From NCBI RefSeq assembly GCF_000346465.2, contig NC_034013.1, forward strand, positions 7,574,504 through 7,638,503: DNA of 64,000 nucleotides. The letters run 5' to 3'. The notes beneath the pieces are model-generated. The model searched no databases, was not told the DNA's origin, and was given only the letters and a program-made list of their open reading frames with translations. Source of the stretch: Prunus persica (taxonomy: Eukaryota; Streptophyta; Magnoliopsida; Rosales; Rosaceae). A program made the position numbers and the translations under genes. Shown piece by piece: positions 1-13,036 of this stretch. The first letter of the stretch is position 1. Each line of letters opens with the position of its first letter.

Positions 1-3000
1 GAAGAAATTTATAAGGGATGGATAATGATTTTGGGAGATTTTGGGTTCGAATCCGTAAGGAGTTTTCCGAATGGGATTTGGGATGGGAGATTCAAACCAG
101 TGTACCCTGGTGTAGAAAGTACATGAAGTTATCGGCATTTAGTGAAGTTGTATAATTTGAAGGCAAAACATGGGATGAGTGATTTTTGTTTTACAGAATT
201 ATTGATACTTCAAGGCGTTTTGCTTCCAGAAGGAAATACATTACCAACCTCCATGTATGAGGTTAAAAAGACTTTGTGTGCATTGGGGCTGAGTTATGAG
301 AAATGCACGCATGCCCCAATGATTGCATCTTGTATAGGAAGGAGTATGAGGATTCAACTAATTGTCCTACTTGTGGTATCTCAAGGTGGAAGGAAGGCAA
401 AGATGCAATCTTGAAAGAGGGTGTGCCAGCGAAGGTGGTGTGGTATTTTCCCCCAATTCCAAGGTTTAAAAGGATGTTTCAATCACATGAGACAGCTAAG
501 AGTTTGACTTGGTGGCATGTTGCTAGAAAATCAATTGACGGTCAGATGTCTCATCCGGCGGATTCCCCGTCTTGGAAACTTCTTGATGATAAATGGCCTG
601 AGTTTGGTAATGAGCCGAGAAACTTGAGATTGGCTCTTTCATCTGATGGATTCAATCCCCACAGTTCTCTAAGTAGCAGATATAGTTGTTGGCCGGTTAT
701 CTTAGTTACATATAATCTCCCTCCATGGCTGTGCATGAAACGAAAGTTCATGATGTTAACCTTATTGATTTCCGGTCCTAAACAACCCGGAAATGATATA
801 GACGTCTACTTGGAGCCTTTGATTGATGATTTAAAATCCTTGTGGGTTGGGATTAGAGGAGTGTATGATGCACATAATGGAGAATACTTTACACTCAGAG
901 CTGCATTAATGTGGACAATTAATGATTTCCCCGCCTATGGAAACTTATCTGGTTGTGTTGTTAAAGGATATAAAGCTTGTCCAATATGCGGCGATGATAC
1001 ACCTAGTCACAGGTTGAAAAATGGCCACAAAATTTGTTACATTGGGCATAGAAAATGGTTACCAATCAATCATCCATATAGGAGGCAACGTGCAGCTTTT
1101 AATGGGAAACCTGAATATGGCATACCTCCAGAGCCATTAACCGGAGAAGAAGTGCTGCATATGGTTGAAAATGGTGACAGAGTTTGTTGGAAGAAGAAAT
1201 CAATATTCTTTGATCTCGAGTATTGGAAATACCTTCCTGTGAGGCATGCCCTAGATGTTATGCACATTGAGAAGAATGTTTGCGATAGTATCATTGGTAC
1301 ATTGCTGGAGATCCCTGGAAAAAATAAAGATGGGATTGCTGCTCGATTAGATTTATTGAACATGGGGGTCAAAACTGATTTGCAACCCGAGTATGGAGAA
1401 AGACGTACTCGTTTGCCTCCTGGGCCTTGGAATTTGTCAAGAGCAGAGAAGAGAGAGGTTTGCAATTCTTTCTATGGTATGAAGGTCCCTGAAGGTTATT
1501 CTTCAAATATTAAAAATCTTGTATCTGTACAAGATTCAAGACTTCTTGGCCTTAAATCACATGATTGTCATACCTTAATGCAACAATTGCTCCCTGTGGC
1601 AATTCGTTCTGTTTTGGAGAAGCCTGCAAGGTATGCAATAACTCGTTTGTGCTTCTTCTTCAATGCTATATGTGCAAAGACTGTTGATGTTTCCAAGCTA
1701 GATAAGTTGGAAGAAGATGTAGTAGTTACTCTGTGTTTGCTTGAGAAGTACTTTCCCCCTTCATTCTTTGATATCATGGTTCATCTAGTAGTACATCTTG
1801 TCAGAGAAGTTCGTCTATGTGGGCCAGTATATTTTAGGTGGATGTATCCGTTTGAAAGATATATGAAAGTGCTGAAGGGGTATGTTCAGAATCGTACTCG
1901 TCCCGAAGGTTGCATTGCTGAGCGGTATATAGCTGAAGAAGCGGTAGAGTTTTGTACTCAGCATTTATCTGATGTTAGTACAGTTGGAGTGCCTTCAAGC
2001 CAAAAGATGGGAGTTTCAAAGCCATTATCAGGTTGCACAGTGAGCGTAGTTGATCAGGACCTGTTGAATCAAGCACATCTATATGTCTTGGAGAATACGG
2101 AGGAAGTCCTACCTTATATCGAGTACGTATGAGTTTTATTCTTTAAGTTTCCATTTAAAATTATTTCTTATGTTTATCTTATATATTTGGGACCGTAATG
2201 CTTGAATTTTTCGTGTCATGTAGGCAACATATGATCCACATCAAGACTGCTTATCCAAAATTTAGAAAGAGAACAAAGTGGCTGCAGGATAAGCACAATA
2301 GCACTTTCATTCAATGGCTACGCTTCAAGGTATATGTTGTTGAATAACGTATTTCTCTTTTAATTTTCTTCTTATTTATATGTTAGGATGAATTAAGATA
2401 TGATTAATTTGCAGGTTCAAAGTGAAGTTGAGGAAGACAATCATGGCGTATCAGAAAATTTAAGGTGGCTAGCAGCTGGTCCAAACATGTCAGTGCCATT
2501 ATATAGGAGCTATTTTATTAAAGGTATTAAATTCAATATCAAGGCACAAGATGATGTGCGGACAACTCAAAATAGTGGAGTTTATTTACTTGCACATACC
2601 ATGCAAGTTGCTAGTGCCAAGGATAAAAACCCAATTCTCTCAAATATGGGTTTCTATGGTGTCATTCAAGAAATTTGGGACCTTGACTACCAAAAGTTTA
2701 CAATCCCAGTCTTTAGGTGTGATTGGATAGATAGTTCTGGTCTTGTAGTCGACGAACTTGGATTTACCCTTGTAGATTTGAGTAAAATTGGACATAGGAA
2801 TGACCAATTTGTTTTGGCTTCTCAAGTCAAACAAATATTTTTTGTTGACGACCCGATGCATCGTGGTTGGTCGGTAGTGTTATCAATGCCTAGTAGAGAA
2901 TATAATGATGTTATTGGTGATGAAGTATTAGGTGATGTGATAATTGAGTGTGAGCCATTTACTAGAGGGATGCCAAATGTTGACACATTTGATGAACTGG

Positions 3001-3059
3001 TAGGTGAGTTAGGCGGTCAAAATATTCGAGATGGGTGTGAAGATATATGGATTGAATGA
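1..3059 (+). pseudogene. TNP2-like CACTA transposase, 5' end missing, frameshifted near the start
   Basis: Catalytic transposase of CACTA elements, which would bind the subterminal repeats and cut at the ends. The long open exon 303-2122 carries a Cys cluster (CPNDC and CPTCG, residues 4-25 of that frame), then the Transposase_21/TNP2 core with SDGFNPH (Asp about residue 115) and DVMHIEKN (Asp about 318), then a DUF4218-like region with VHLVREVRLCGPV and MYPFERYMKVLKGY. Two introns fit well: 2123-2223 (GTACGT...TAG) and 2330-2414 (GTATAT...GCAG). They join exon 2224-2329, containing FRKRTKWLQDKH, and exon 2415-3059, a DUF4216-like domain with YGVIQEIWDLDY and CDWID, ending at TGA 3057-3059. 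The first 310 bases hold family-typical sequence in alternating frames (VYPG to about 110, CRKYMKLSA at 111-137, KLYNLKAKHG from 142, HACPNDC from 303). This implies at least three single-base frame changes. These could be true decay or base-calling errors. I called it a pseudogene for that reason, although everything after 303 looks intact. Confidence 0.87.
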
Positions 3060-3099
3060 TGCTTATGTAATTGGCAGTGTATGACATTAATTTTGTAAT

Positions 3100-4406
3100 A
3101 TATTGTAATGTGATTTCTTCACTTTCTACGTTCAAATAAAACACGACGTTATTGTGAATCAGTTATTCAGCATATTTACCGACGTCTTAAAGCAACGTAA
3201 CAATGAAGAACCACGACGCTATTGTGAAGCAATTATTCAGGATATCACGTCGGTGAAGGATAAAGAACCGCCATGTAATTCAAAATAACACGACTCCAAT
3301 CCCATAATACCGACGTCTAAAAAACGAGATATGTAATCTGAACGTTAAAAAATACGACGTCATCATACATTTTCCACGTCGCAAGTTCTTTTATAAACGA
3401 AGAGGAACGAAATTAATTCCGACGGAAATTCATTATAACCGCCGTCTAATAACAATTAAACGACGTTATTTGTAATACGGCTCCCATCATAATCTACGCC
3501 GTCTATATGTTCTGTAATACGGCTCTCATTTATTTGGAACCGACGTTGTTTAGACGTTCAACGTCGTCTATATTATTAAGTGCGTCGTGAGTAATGAATA
3601 CATATAAATACAACGTCGACTATATAAATGTATACGTCGTAAATAATGACACTGACAACTATTTCCACGTCATCTTTTTTAGATAAAATCGAAGTGGAAA
3701 ATTTATTTCACGACGGTTTTTTGTAAATAAGAGACGTTGTAGAACTTTAGCAGACTAAACACGTCTGTTTTTATTGTTTTCCGACGTTGTTGTATTTAAC
3801 AACGTCTAATATTTATGGTCGTTGTTTGTTTCTGAAAATAGGACGTATAAATTTTTTAATACGACTCTCATATATTTGTAACTGACGTTGTTTAGTTTTT
3901 CAACGTCTACTATAGAAACACATACGTCGTAAATAATGACACTGACAACTATTTCCACGTCATCTTTTATCAAAAAATCGAAGTGGAAAATTAATTGTAC
4001 GACGGTTGTGTTTATATGTGCGACGTAGTAGGTATCAATAACGTCGTCTTCTAATGTATTTAAAGACGTCATATTTTTTATTGTCGTGAAAATTATATTT
4101 AACGTCGGCGTATTTTTATTGTCGTCGTTGTATGTCTATCTTGCGGCCTTGTTCTCTTAATATGTGTCATATTTTCCCTTTTTAACGACGGTCTTTTTAG
4201 AGAATTGGTCGTCTATTATCATCATCGATTGCTTTTTTTAGATCTTTTTGCAGTACAAAGACGTCGTTTTGTATTTTTTGATGACGTTGTATTGTTTAAC
4301 AACGACGGTTATTTAGCGTCGTGGTTTATGAGGGAAAAGATGACGGTGGATTCCACGACCATTGAAAAACCAAATACACGACGGTGATTTACCGTCGTCT
4401 TTTTGC
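3100..4406. repeat. CACTA subterminal repeat region
   Basis: About 1.3 kb between the transposase stop and the terminus, with no gene. It holds at least 25 copies of ACGTC/GACGT-type motifs in both orientations (CGACGTT, AACGTCG, ACGTCGT and variants). CACTA elements typically carry such short subterminal repeats as transposase binding sites. The region also contains an internal duplication: the stretch from about 3519 to 3690 recurs diverged at about 3854-3985, most clearly around ACGTCGTAAATAATGACACT at 3634 and 3924. Short ORFs here are chance. Confidence 0.83.
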
Positions 4407-4421
4407 TTTTTTGTAGTAGTG
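4407..4421 (+). repeat. CACTA 3' terminal inverted repeat
   Basis: The last 15 bases read TTTTTTGTAGTAGTG, the complement of CACTACTACAAAAAA. This fixes the right boundary of the element. The partner repeat is outside the window. Satellite in its normal order (GTTCTTTCTATAATGG, then GGTTGGAGCATTGCATA) follows at 4425. Confidence 0.92.
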
Positions 4422-7400
4422 AAAGTTCTTTCTATAATGGATTGGTTGGAGCATTGCATACTTCTAGAGATTGGAATTCACTCAAAACCCACCAAATGAC
4501 TCCTCCCACCACATTATGATATTCCCAAGCTACGGACTCAATCCGATATCAATTGGTCCCTGAAATCGGACGATTCAGGTTCATACGAAAATCATTCTAA
4601 AATGTAGTGGTTGGTGTATTGCAAAGTTATAGCGATTGGATTTCACTCAAAACCCACTGGATGACTCCTCCCACCACATTATGATATTCCCCTAATTTTG
4701 GACTCATTCTGATGTCGACTGGTCCATGAAATTGAAAAATTTAGGTTTGTACGAAGTTCGTTATGAAATGGAGTGGTTGGTGTAATGCATAGTTTTGGCC
4801 ATTGGATTTCACTCAAAACTCATCAAATGACTCCTCCCACAACATTATGATGTTTCCCAAGATTTGGACTCCATCCGACATCGATAGGTCCATGAAATTG
4901 GACAATTCAGGTTCGTACGAAGTTCGTTATGAAATGGAGTGGTTGGTGTGGTGCATAGTTCTAGAGATTGGATTTCACTTGAAACCCCTCAAATGACTCC
5001 TCCCACCATATTATGATGTTCCCCAAATTTTGGACTTAATCTGGTATCGATTGGTCCATGAAATTGGACAATTCAGGTTCGCACGAAGTTTGTTCTGAAA
5101 TGGAGTGGTTGGTATATTGCATAGTTTCAGCCATTGGATTTCACTCAAAACTCAAAAAATGACTGCCCCAACCATATTATGATGTTCCCCAAGTTTTGGA
5201 CTATATCGGATATTGATTGGTCCGGGAAATCAGACAATTAAGGTTTGAACGAAGTTCGTTCTGAAATGGAGAGGATGGTGTATTGCATATTTCTAGAGAT
5301 TGGATTGCACTCGAAGCCCACCAAATGACTCCTCCCACAACATTGTGATGTTCCCAAAGTTTTGGACTCAATCCAATATCGATTGGCCCATGAAAGTGGA
5401 CAATTTAGGTTCGTATGAAGTTTGTTCTGAAATGGAGTCGTTAGTGTATTGCATAGTTATAGCGATTGGGTTTCACTCAAAACTGACCAAATGACTCCTC
5501 CGACTACATTGTGTTGTTCCCCAAGTTTTGGAATCAATCCGATATCGATTGTACTACGAAATTGGACAATTCAGGTTTGTACGAAGTTCGTTCTGAAATG
5601 GAGTGGTTGGTGATTGCATAGTTTTGGGCATTGGATTTCACTCAAAACTTGTCAAATGACTCCTCCCACAACATTATTACGTTCCCCAAGTTTTGGACTC
5701 AATTCATCAACGATTGATCCATGAAATTGGACAATTCAGGTTCGTATGAAGTTCGTTCTGAAATGGAGGGGTTGGTGTACCGCATAGTTCTAGATATTGG
5801 ATTTCCCTCCAAACCCACCAAATGACTCCTCCCACCATCTTATGACGTTCCCCAAGTTTTGGACTCAATCCGATATCGATTGATCCATGAAATCGAACAA
5901 TTCAGGTTCATACGAAGTTCGTTCTGAATTGGAGTGGTTTTTCTGTTGCACAGTTTTAGGCTTTGGATTCCACTCAAAACTAACCAAATGACTCCTCCCA
6001 CAACATTATGATGTCCCCCAAGTTTTGGACTCAATCCGATATCAATTGGTCGAAGAAATTGGACAATTCTGGTTCGTACGAAGTTCATTTTCAAATGTAG
6101 TAGTTGGTTTATTGCATAGTTTTAGCCATTGGATTTCATTCAAAACTCACCAAATGACTCCTCACATCATATTATGATGTTCCCCATGTTTTGGACTCAA
6201 TCCGATATCCACGTTTCATGAAATTGGACAACTTAGGTTCGTACGAAGTTCGTTATGAAATGGAGTGGTTGGTGTATTGCATAGTTTTAGCCATTTGATT
6301 TCACTCAAAACTTACCAAATGACTTCTCCCACAACATTATCATGTTCCCCAAGTTTTGGACTCAATCCTATATCGATTGGTCCTTGAAATTGGACAAGTC
6401 AGGTTCGTACGAAGTTCTTTCAGAAATAGAGTGGTTAGTGTATTCCATAGATTTAGCCATTCGATTCCATTCAAAACTAACCAAATGAATCCTCGCACAA
6501 CGTTATGATGTTCCCCAAGTTTTGGACTCAATCCGACATCGATTGGTCCACGAAATTGGACAATTCAGGTTCGTACGAAGTTCGTTCTGAAATGGAGTGG
6601 TTGGTGTATCGCATAGTTCAAGAGATTGGATTTCTCGCAAAACCCACCAAATGACTTCTCCCACCATCTTATGATATTCCCCAAGTTTTGGACTCAATCC
6701 GATATCGATTTGTCTGTGAAATTGGACAATTCATGTTCGTACAAAGTTCTTTCTAAAATTGAGTGGTTGGTGCATTGCATAGTTCTAGAGATTGGATTTC
6801 ACTCAAAATCCACCAAATGACTCCTCCTACCACATTATGATATTCCCCAAGCTTCGGACTCACTCCGATATCGATTGGTCCATAAAATCGAACAACTCAG
6901 GTTCATACCAAGATCGTTCTGAAATGTAGTGGTTGGTGTATTGCATATTTCTAGAGATTGGATTTCACTCGAAGCCCACCCAATAACTCCTCCCACAACA
7001 TTATGATGTTCCCCAAGTTTTGGACTCAATCCTATATCGATTGGTCCAAGAAATTGGAGTATTCGTGTTCGTACGAAGTTCGTTCTCTACGGGAGTGGTT
7101 GTTGTATTGGATAGTTATGGCTATTGGATTTCACTCAAAACTTACCAAATGACTCCTTCCACAACACTATGATGTTTCCCAAGTTTTTTACTCAATCCGA
7201 TATCAATTGGTGCATGAAATTGGACAACTCAGGTTTGTACGAAGTTCTTTCAGAATTGGAGTGGTTGGTGTATTGCATCCATATGATGATGTTCCCCAAG
7301 TTTTGGACTCCATCCGGTATCGATTGTTCCATGAAATTGGACAATTCAGGTTCATACGAAGTTCTTTTTGAGATGGAGTGGTTGGTGTATCGCATAGTTC

Positions 7401-9033
7401 TAGAGATTGAATTTAACTGAAAACCCACCCAATGATTTCGCCCACCATATTATGATGTTCCCCAAGTTCTGCACTGAATCTGATATCGATTGGTCCATGA
7501 AATCGAACAACTCAGGTTCGTACGAAGTTCGTCCTGAAATGGGGTGGTTGGTGTATTGCATATTTCTAGAGATTGGATTTCACTCAATACCACCAAATGA
7601 CTCCGCCCACCATATTATGATGTTCCCCAAGTTTTTGGCTCAATCTGAAATTGATTGCTCCAGGAAATTGGAGAATTTAGGTTCGTACGAAGTTCGTTCT
7701 AAAATGGAGTGTTTGGTGTATTGCATAGTTCTAGAGATTGTGTTTCACACAAAACTCACCAAATGAGTTCTCCCACGACATTATGTTGTTCCCTAAGTTT
7801 TGGACTCAATCCGATACTTATTGGTCCTTGAAATCAGACAATTCAGGTTCGTATGAAGATCGTTGTGAAATGGAGTTGTTGGGATATTGCGTAGTTTTAG
7901 CCATTGGATTTCACTCAAAACTCACCAATTGACTCCTCCCACAACATTATGATGTTCTCCAAGTTTTGGACTCAATCTGATATCGATTGGTCCATGAAAT
8001 TGGACAATTCAGGTTTATACGAAGTTCGTTATGAAATGGAGTGGTTGGTATATTGCATAGTTATAGCCACTAGATTTCACTCCCTTGACATTATGATGTT
8101 TCCCAAGTTTTGGACTCAATCCGATATTTGCATAGTTGTAGATATTGGATTTCACTCAAAACCCACGAAATTACTCCTAGCACCGTCTTATGATGTTCCC
8201 TAAGTTTTGGACTCAATCTGATATCGATTGGTCCATGAAATCGAAAAATTCAGAGTCGTTCTAAGGTCGTTCTGAGTTGTAGGCGTTGGTGTCTCCCTCA
8301 ATCCGATATCGATTGGTCCAAGAAATTGGCCTGTTCATGTTCCTACGAAGTTCGTTGTCTAATGGAGTGGTTGGTGTATTGCATAGTTACGGCAATTGGA
8401 TTTCACTCCAAACTCACCAAATGACTCCTCCCACAACATTATGATGCTCCCTAAGTTTTGGACTCAATCCGATATTGGTTGGTCCATGAAATTGAACAAT
8501 TGAGGTTCGTACGAAGTTCGTTCTGAAATGGAGTGGTTGGTGTATTGCATAGTTCTAGACATTGGATTTCCCTCAAAACTCACCAGATGACTTCTCCCAC
8601 CATATTATGATGTTCCCCAAGTTCTGGACTCAACCCGATATCGATTGGTCCACGAAATCGGACAATTTAGGTTCGTGAGAAGTTCATTCTGAAATGGAGT
8701 GGTTGGTGTATTGCATAGTTTTAGCAATTGGATTTCACTCAAAACTCACCAAATGATTCCTCCCACAACATTATGATGTTCCCCAAGTTTTGGACTTAAT
8801 CCGATATCGATTGTTCCATGAAATTGGACAACTCAAGTTCGTACGAAGTTCTTTCTGAAATGGAGTAGTTGGTGTATTGCGTAGTTCTAGAGATTGTATT
8901 TCTCTCAAAACCCACCAGATGACTTCTCCCACCGTATTATGATGTTCCTCAAGTTTTGGATTCAATCCGATATCGATTGGTCCATGAAATTAGACAATTC
9001 AGGTTCTTACGAAGTTCATTCTGAAATGGAGTG
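4422..9033. repeat. 166-bp satellite array, block A
   Basis: Tandem monomers of about 166 bp. Landmarks in order are GAAATGGAGTGGTTGG, GTATTGCATAG, GGATTTCACTCAAAA, CCAAATGACTCCTCCCA, TTATGATGTTCCCCAAG, CGATATCGATTGGTCCATG and TTCGTACGAAGTTCGTTC. Monomers here are among the more diverged in the window, with no obvious higher-order order. Several are shortened, for example near 7277-7293 (GTATTGCAT joined to ATGATGTTCC), 8085-8135 and 8270-8300. No genes: ORFs of about 64 residues on either strand follow from the monomer sequence. Confidence 0.97.
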
Positions 9034-9587
9034 TGATAAGTTCGTAATTTCATACATTCGCATGCCTTCTTCACTTAGTGACTTTGCTTAGTTTCTCTTC
9101 ATTTTGAGTCATTTGTTTGTTTTGTAGGTTAAGACAGCAAGAGATCACAATTAATGCTATCCATGCTTGTTAAGGGCTGATTGGGATAAAAGGAATATGA
9201 GCTTAAAGACAAACCAATTTGAGCCACCCTCTTTGTGAGTCCGGTTTCGTAGGTCATATGGCAGCCCTCATTTCAGCAACTTACACAGGTCGGGTGAGGA
9301 GGCATCCTTGATAGATGTTGTTCCAATGGGTGTGTATTATAATATATCTAAATTTCAGCCGAACTGGATATCTCTGGAGCCCTCAACACGTCAAAGACTG
9401 AACCAAGTTCCCAGAAAAGTCATGTTGGCTGACATCACATTTAATGTGGCTATATCCCTGAAGCCATGTGCTACACATTAGAGCAGCCATACATGGGAGA
9501 AAAATCAGCTTGGGAACTCAGAAAGATGAACAAAAGTCAAGCTTTCCATAAAGAAACCAAGAATAGTCCACCAAGGCATGTATTGGG

Positions 9588-9665
9588 CAGCTGGAGCAGT
9601 TGGCATGTATGGGCAGCTGGAGCAGTTGGGCAGTTGGGTAGTTGAGGCAGTTGGGAGCAGCTAAG
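9588..9665 (+). repeat. Short imperfect tandem repeats in the LTR (GCAGTTGG/GCAGCTGG)
   Basis: About eight degenerate copies of a GGCAGCTGGAGCAGTT-like unit lie roughly 50-120 bases upstream of the TATA box. Repeats in this position are common in LTR U3 regions and often act as enhancers. That role is an inference here. Confidence 0.6.
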
Positions 9666-9709
9666 AGAGGTGTGCTTCACCAGACAAAAGGGAGGACGAA
9701 ATTGCACTC

Positions 9710-9718
9710 TATAAATAG
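9710..9718 (+). promoter_or_regulatory. Predicted LTR TATA box
   Basis: TATAAATAG within CTCTATAAATAGAG. It is the best core-promoter match in this LTR, placed downstream of the U3-like repeats and upstream of what would be R and U5. It also supports the plus orientation. Confidence 0.55.
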
Positions 9719-12147
9719 AGAGCTGCTCACTCATTCAAGGGGGATAGAGTCAGACACACACATTCACTTCATCCACTACTCTCATACACACATTCAGATT
9801 CACCACAAATAGGGAAGAGAGCTTGGAGCTGTCCTGGGAACTACATTGTTGCCAGCTAGTTCTTCTCTTCTCTTTATTCTACATATGTATTTCTTATTTT
9901 CTTTATTCATAGTTATGTTTAAGCCCTAGTCATGAATATTCAATGTTATGGATGATTTTATAGTTAATTGATTTCCTTGCTTTTATTATCAAGTTGTTAA
10001 TCTCTAGTTTATTATGTGCTTGATGTATGTTTTCTTGGAGTAGCTAACTAGGATTTTATGCATCTAGCACAGGTTGGGAAGGGGTTTAGATTCACCAATT
10101 CTACTTTCCTTTCACAAGCAACACATGAATGGCCTATAAGAATCATTCAAGGGGTTAATAACCATAGGTTGACTAGGACAGATACCATGTTCTAGGACTT
10201 GTGTGATTATCATATTCTCAAGGAGCTTAATGACTCTTGTATGCTTTATTCTAAGTAGATATCATGCTTAGGTTGCATATTAGAGATCACGTGTTGTGTA
10301 GATACCATGCATAATCACATGCCTTAGGAGAATCATGCATCCTGCACCTAGATACCATAGGCTTGTATGCGATAATCTATTATTGATGAAGCCTGAGTCA
10401 ATTTCTATGCATTCAAAACTTGGATAGGAAAACTAGTGGTGGATTCCAAGGCTCTAACACCTCTCAATCATTGTTTCAGAACTTGTTAATTGCTGCCAGT
10501 GTTTACTTTCGAGCACTTTCATTTCACTTCCTTCTTTTCACTTTAACAACAAAACCCCCCATTTCGAGTGCGTCTGTGGTGCTAGGATTCTATCCTAGAC
10601 CTTAAGTAATTAGCAAGAGCCATTGTTGAATTCGACCTTGCCTTTAGCTAGTTAGTCAGTTTCTTTGTTCTACGTTTTTCTAGCATTCTAAGTAATTTAA
10701 TTTCGAATCAAGTTACCCTTCTCCGTGGGATCGACCTCGTATTTACATAAGCTATACTATAAACGGTTCGTACACTTGCGAGAATTAAAGTTGCAGTTTT
10801 TAATAACTCATTTTAGTTGTTAAGAATATTCTCAATAGAGTGGTCGGTGTATTGAATAGTTCTAGAGATTGGATTTCACTCAAAACCCACCAAATGACTC
10901 CTCCCACCATATTATGATATTCCCTAAGCTTCGGACTCAATCCGATATCGATTGGTCCATGAAATTGGACATTTAAGGTTCGTACGAAGTTCTTTATGAA
11001 ATGGAGTGGTTGGTGTATTTCATAGTTTTTGCCATTGGATTTCACTCAAAACTCACCAAATGACTCCTCCCACACCATTATGATGTTCCCCAAGCTTCGG
11101 ACTCAATCCGATATCGATTGGTCCATGAAATTGGACAATTCAAGTTCGTACGAAGTTCGTTCTCTAATGGAGTGGTTGGTGCATTGCATAGTTCGAAAGA
11201 TTGGATTTTACTCAAAACCCACCAACTGACTCCTCCCACCATATTATGACGTTCCCCAAGTTTTGGACTCAATTCGATATTGATTGGTCCATGAATTGGA
11301 CATTTCAGGTTTGTACGAAGTTCGTTCTAAAATGGAGTGGTTGGTGTATTTCATAGTTTTAGCCATTGGATTTCACTCAAAACTCACCAAATGACACCTT
11401 CCACACCATTATGATGTTCCCCAAGTTTTGGACTCAATCCGATATCAATTGGCCCATGAAATTGGACAATTCAGGTTGGAATGAAGTTCGTTCTGAAATG
11501 GAGTGGTTGGTGTAGCACATATTTCAAGAGATTGGATTTCACCATATTATGATGTTCCCCAAGTTTTGGATTCACTCCGATATCGATTGGTCCTCGAAAT
11601 TGGACAATTCAGGTTCGTACGAAGTTCATTCTAAAATGGAGTGCTTGGTGTATTGCATAGTTCTAGAGATTGGATTTCACTCAAAACCAACCAAATGACT
11701 CCTCCCATCATATTTTGATGTTCCCTAAGCCTCGGACTCAATCCGATATCTATTGGTCCATGAAATTAGACATTCAGGTTCGTATGAATTTCGTTCAGAA
11801 ATCGGGTGGTTGGGGTATTGCATAGTTCTAGAGATTGGATTTCTCCCAAAACTCACCAAATGGCTCCTCCCAACATATTATGATGTCCCCCAAGTTTTGG
11901 ACTCAATCCGATATCGATTGGTCCATGAAATTGGACAATTCAGGTTCGTACGAGGGTTGTTCTTAAATGGAGTGGTTGGTGTATTCAAGAGTTCTAGAGA
12001 TTGGATTTTACTCAAAACCCACCAAATGACTCCTCCGACCATATTATGATGTTCCCCAAGTTTTGGGCCCAATCCGATATCGATTGGTCCATGAAATTGG
12101 ACAATTCATGTTCGTACGAAGTTCGTTCTAAAATGGTGTGGTTGGTG

Positions 12148-12907
12148 TAGCACATAGTTCTAGAGATTGGATTTCACTCAAAGCCCACCAAATGGCTCCT
12201 CCAACCATATTATGATGTTCCCCAAGCTTTCGACTCAGTCCGAAAATTGATTGGTCCATGAAATCGGACCATTCAGAGTCGTACGAAGTTCGTTCTTAAA
12301 TGGAGTGATTGGGGTATGACGTAGTTATAGCGATTGGATTTCACTCCAAACTTACCAAATGACTCCTCCCACGACATTATGATGTTTCCCAAGTTCTGGA
12401 CTCAATCCGATGTTGATTGGTCCATGAAATTGGACAATTGAGCTTCGTACGAAGTTCGTTCTAAAATGGTGTGGTTGGTGTAGCACACAGTTCTAGAGAT
12501 TGGATTTCACTCAAAACCCACCAAATGGCTCCTCCAACCATATTATGATGTTCCCCAAGCTTTCGACTCAGTCCGAAAATTGATTGGTCCATGAAATCGG
12601 ACCATTCAGAGTCGTACGAAGTTCGTTCTTAAATGGAGTGATTGGGGTATGACGTAGTTATAGCGATTGGATTTCACTCCAAACTCACCAAATGACTCCT
12701 CCCACGACATTATGATGTTTCCCAAGTTCTGGACTCAATCCGATGTTGATTGGTCCATGAAATTGGACAATTGAGCTTCGTACGAAGTTTGTTCTAAAAT
12801 GGTGTGGTTGGTGTAGCACACAGTTCTAGAGATTGGATTTCACTCAAAACCCACCAAATGGCTCCTCCAACCATATTATGATGTTCCCCAAGCTTTCGAC
12901 TCAGTCC
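12148..12907. repeat. Dimeric higher-order repeat, about 333-bp unit
   Basis: Two full units and a partial third, starting at 12148, 12481 and 12814. One monomer type is marked by TAGCACA, TGGCTCCTCCAACC and GCTTTCGACTCAGTCC. The other is marked by GGGGTATGACGTAGTTATAG and GTTCTGGACTCAATCCGATG. Units are nearly identical to each other, while the two monomers within a unit differ clearly. Confidence 0.9.
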
Positions 12908-13036
12908 AATATCGATTGGTCCATGAAATTGGACACTTGAGGATCGTACGAAGTTCTTTCTAAACTAGAGTGGTTGAAGTATTGCATAGTTCTAGAGATT
13001 GAATTTCACTCAAAACCCACCAAATGACTCCTCCCA

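Larger units (their letters stand above)
1..4421 (+). mobile_element. CACTA (En/Spm) DNA transposon, 3' part
   Basis: The element enters from the left window edge with its transposase gene already under way. It continues through a motif-dense subterminal region and ends at 4421 in GTAGTAGTG, so the complementary strand starts CACTACTACAAAAAA, the usual CACTA terminus. Satellite sequence begins at the next base, so the element sits inside the satellite array. CACTA elements make 3-bp target duplications. The right-hand copy would be AAA at 4422-4424, but the left copy lies outside the window and cannot be checked. No second gene of the TNPA type is visible in this part. The coding region is largely open, which suggests a fairly young insertion. 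Confidence 0.93.
9034..10837 (+). mobile_element. Solo LTR of an LTR retrotransposon (Athila/Tat-like type)
   Basis: About 1.8 kb of non-satellite DNA beginning TGATAAGTTCG and flanked by GAGTG on both sides (9029-9033 and 10838-10842), a 5-bp target duplication. Satellite continues in register after the right copy. No gag or pol coding sequence is present, so it is a lone LTR. The sequence near the right end, TCCGTGGGATCGACCTCG, resembles the end region of LTRs of the non-chromodomain Ty3/gypsy group; that assignment is from memory. The right end reads CTCAATA rather than the usual ...CA, so the exact right border is less certain than the left. A TATA box, U3-like tandem repeats and no credible ORF support an LTR in plus orientation. 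Confidence 0.75.

Noticed and set aside
40..62. tRNA T-arm-like sequence GGGTTCGAATCC
   Set aside because: No anticodon or acceptor arm can be built around it, and it lies in the decayed N-terminal coding part of the transposase.
551..1777. Antisense ORFs inside the transposase exon
   Set aside because: They are shadows of a well-supported sense coding region.
10420..10605. 61-residue ORF in the solo LTR
   Set aside because: No recognisable domain, located within an LTR, and no related ORF in the other LTRs.
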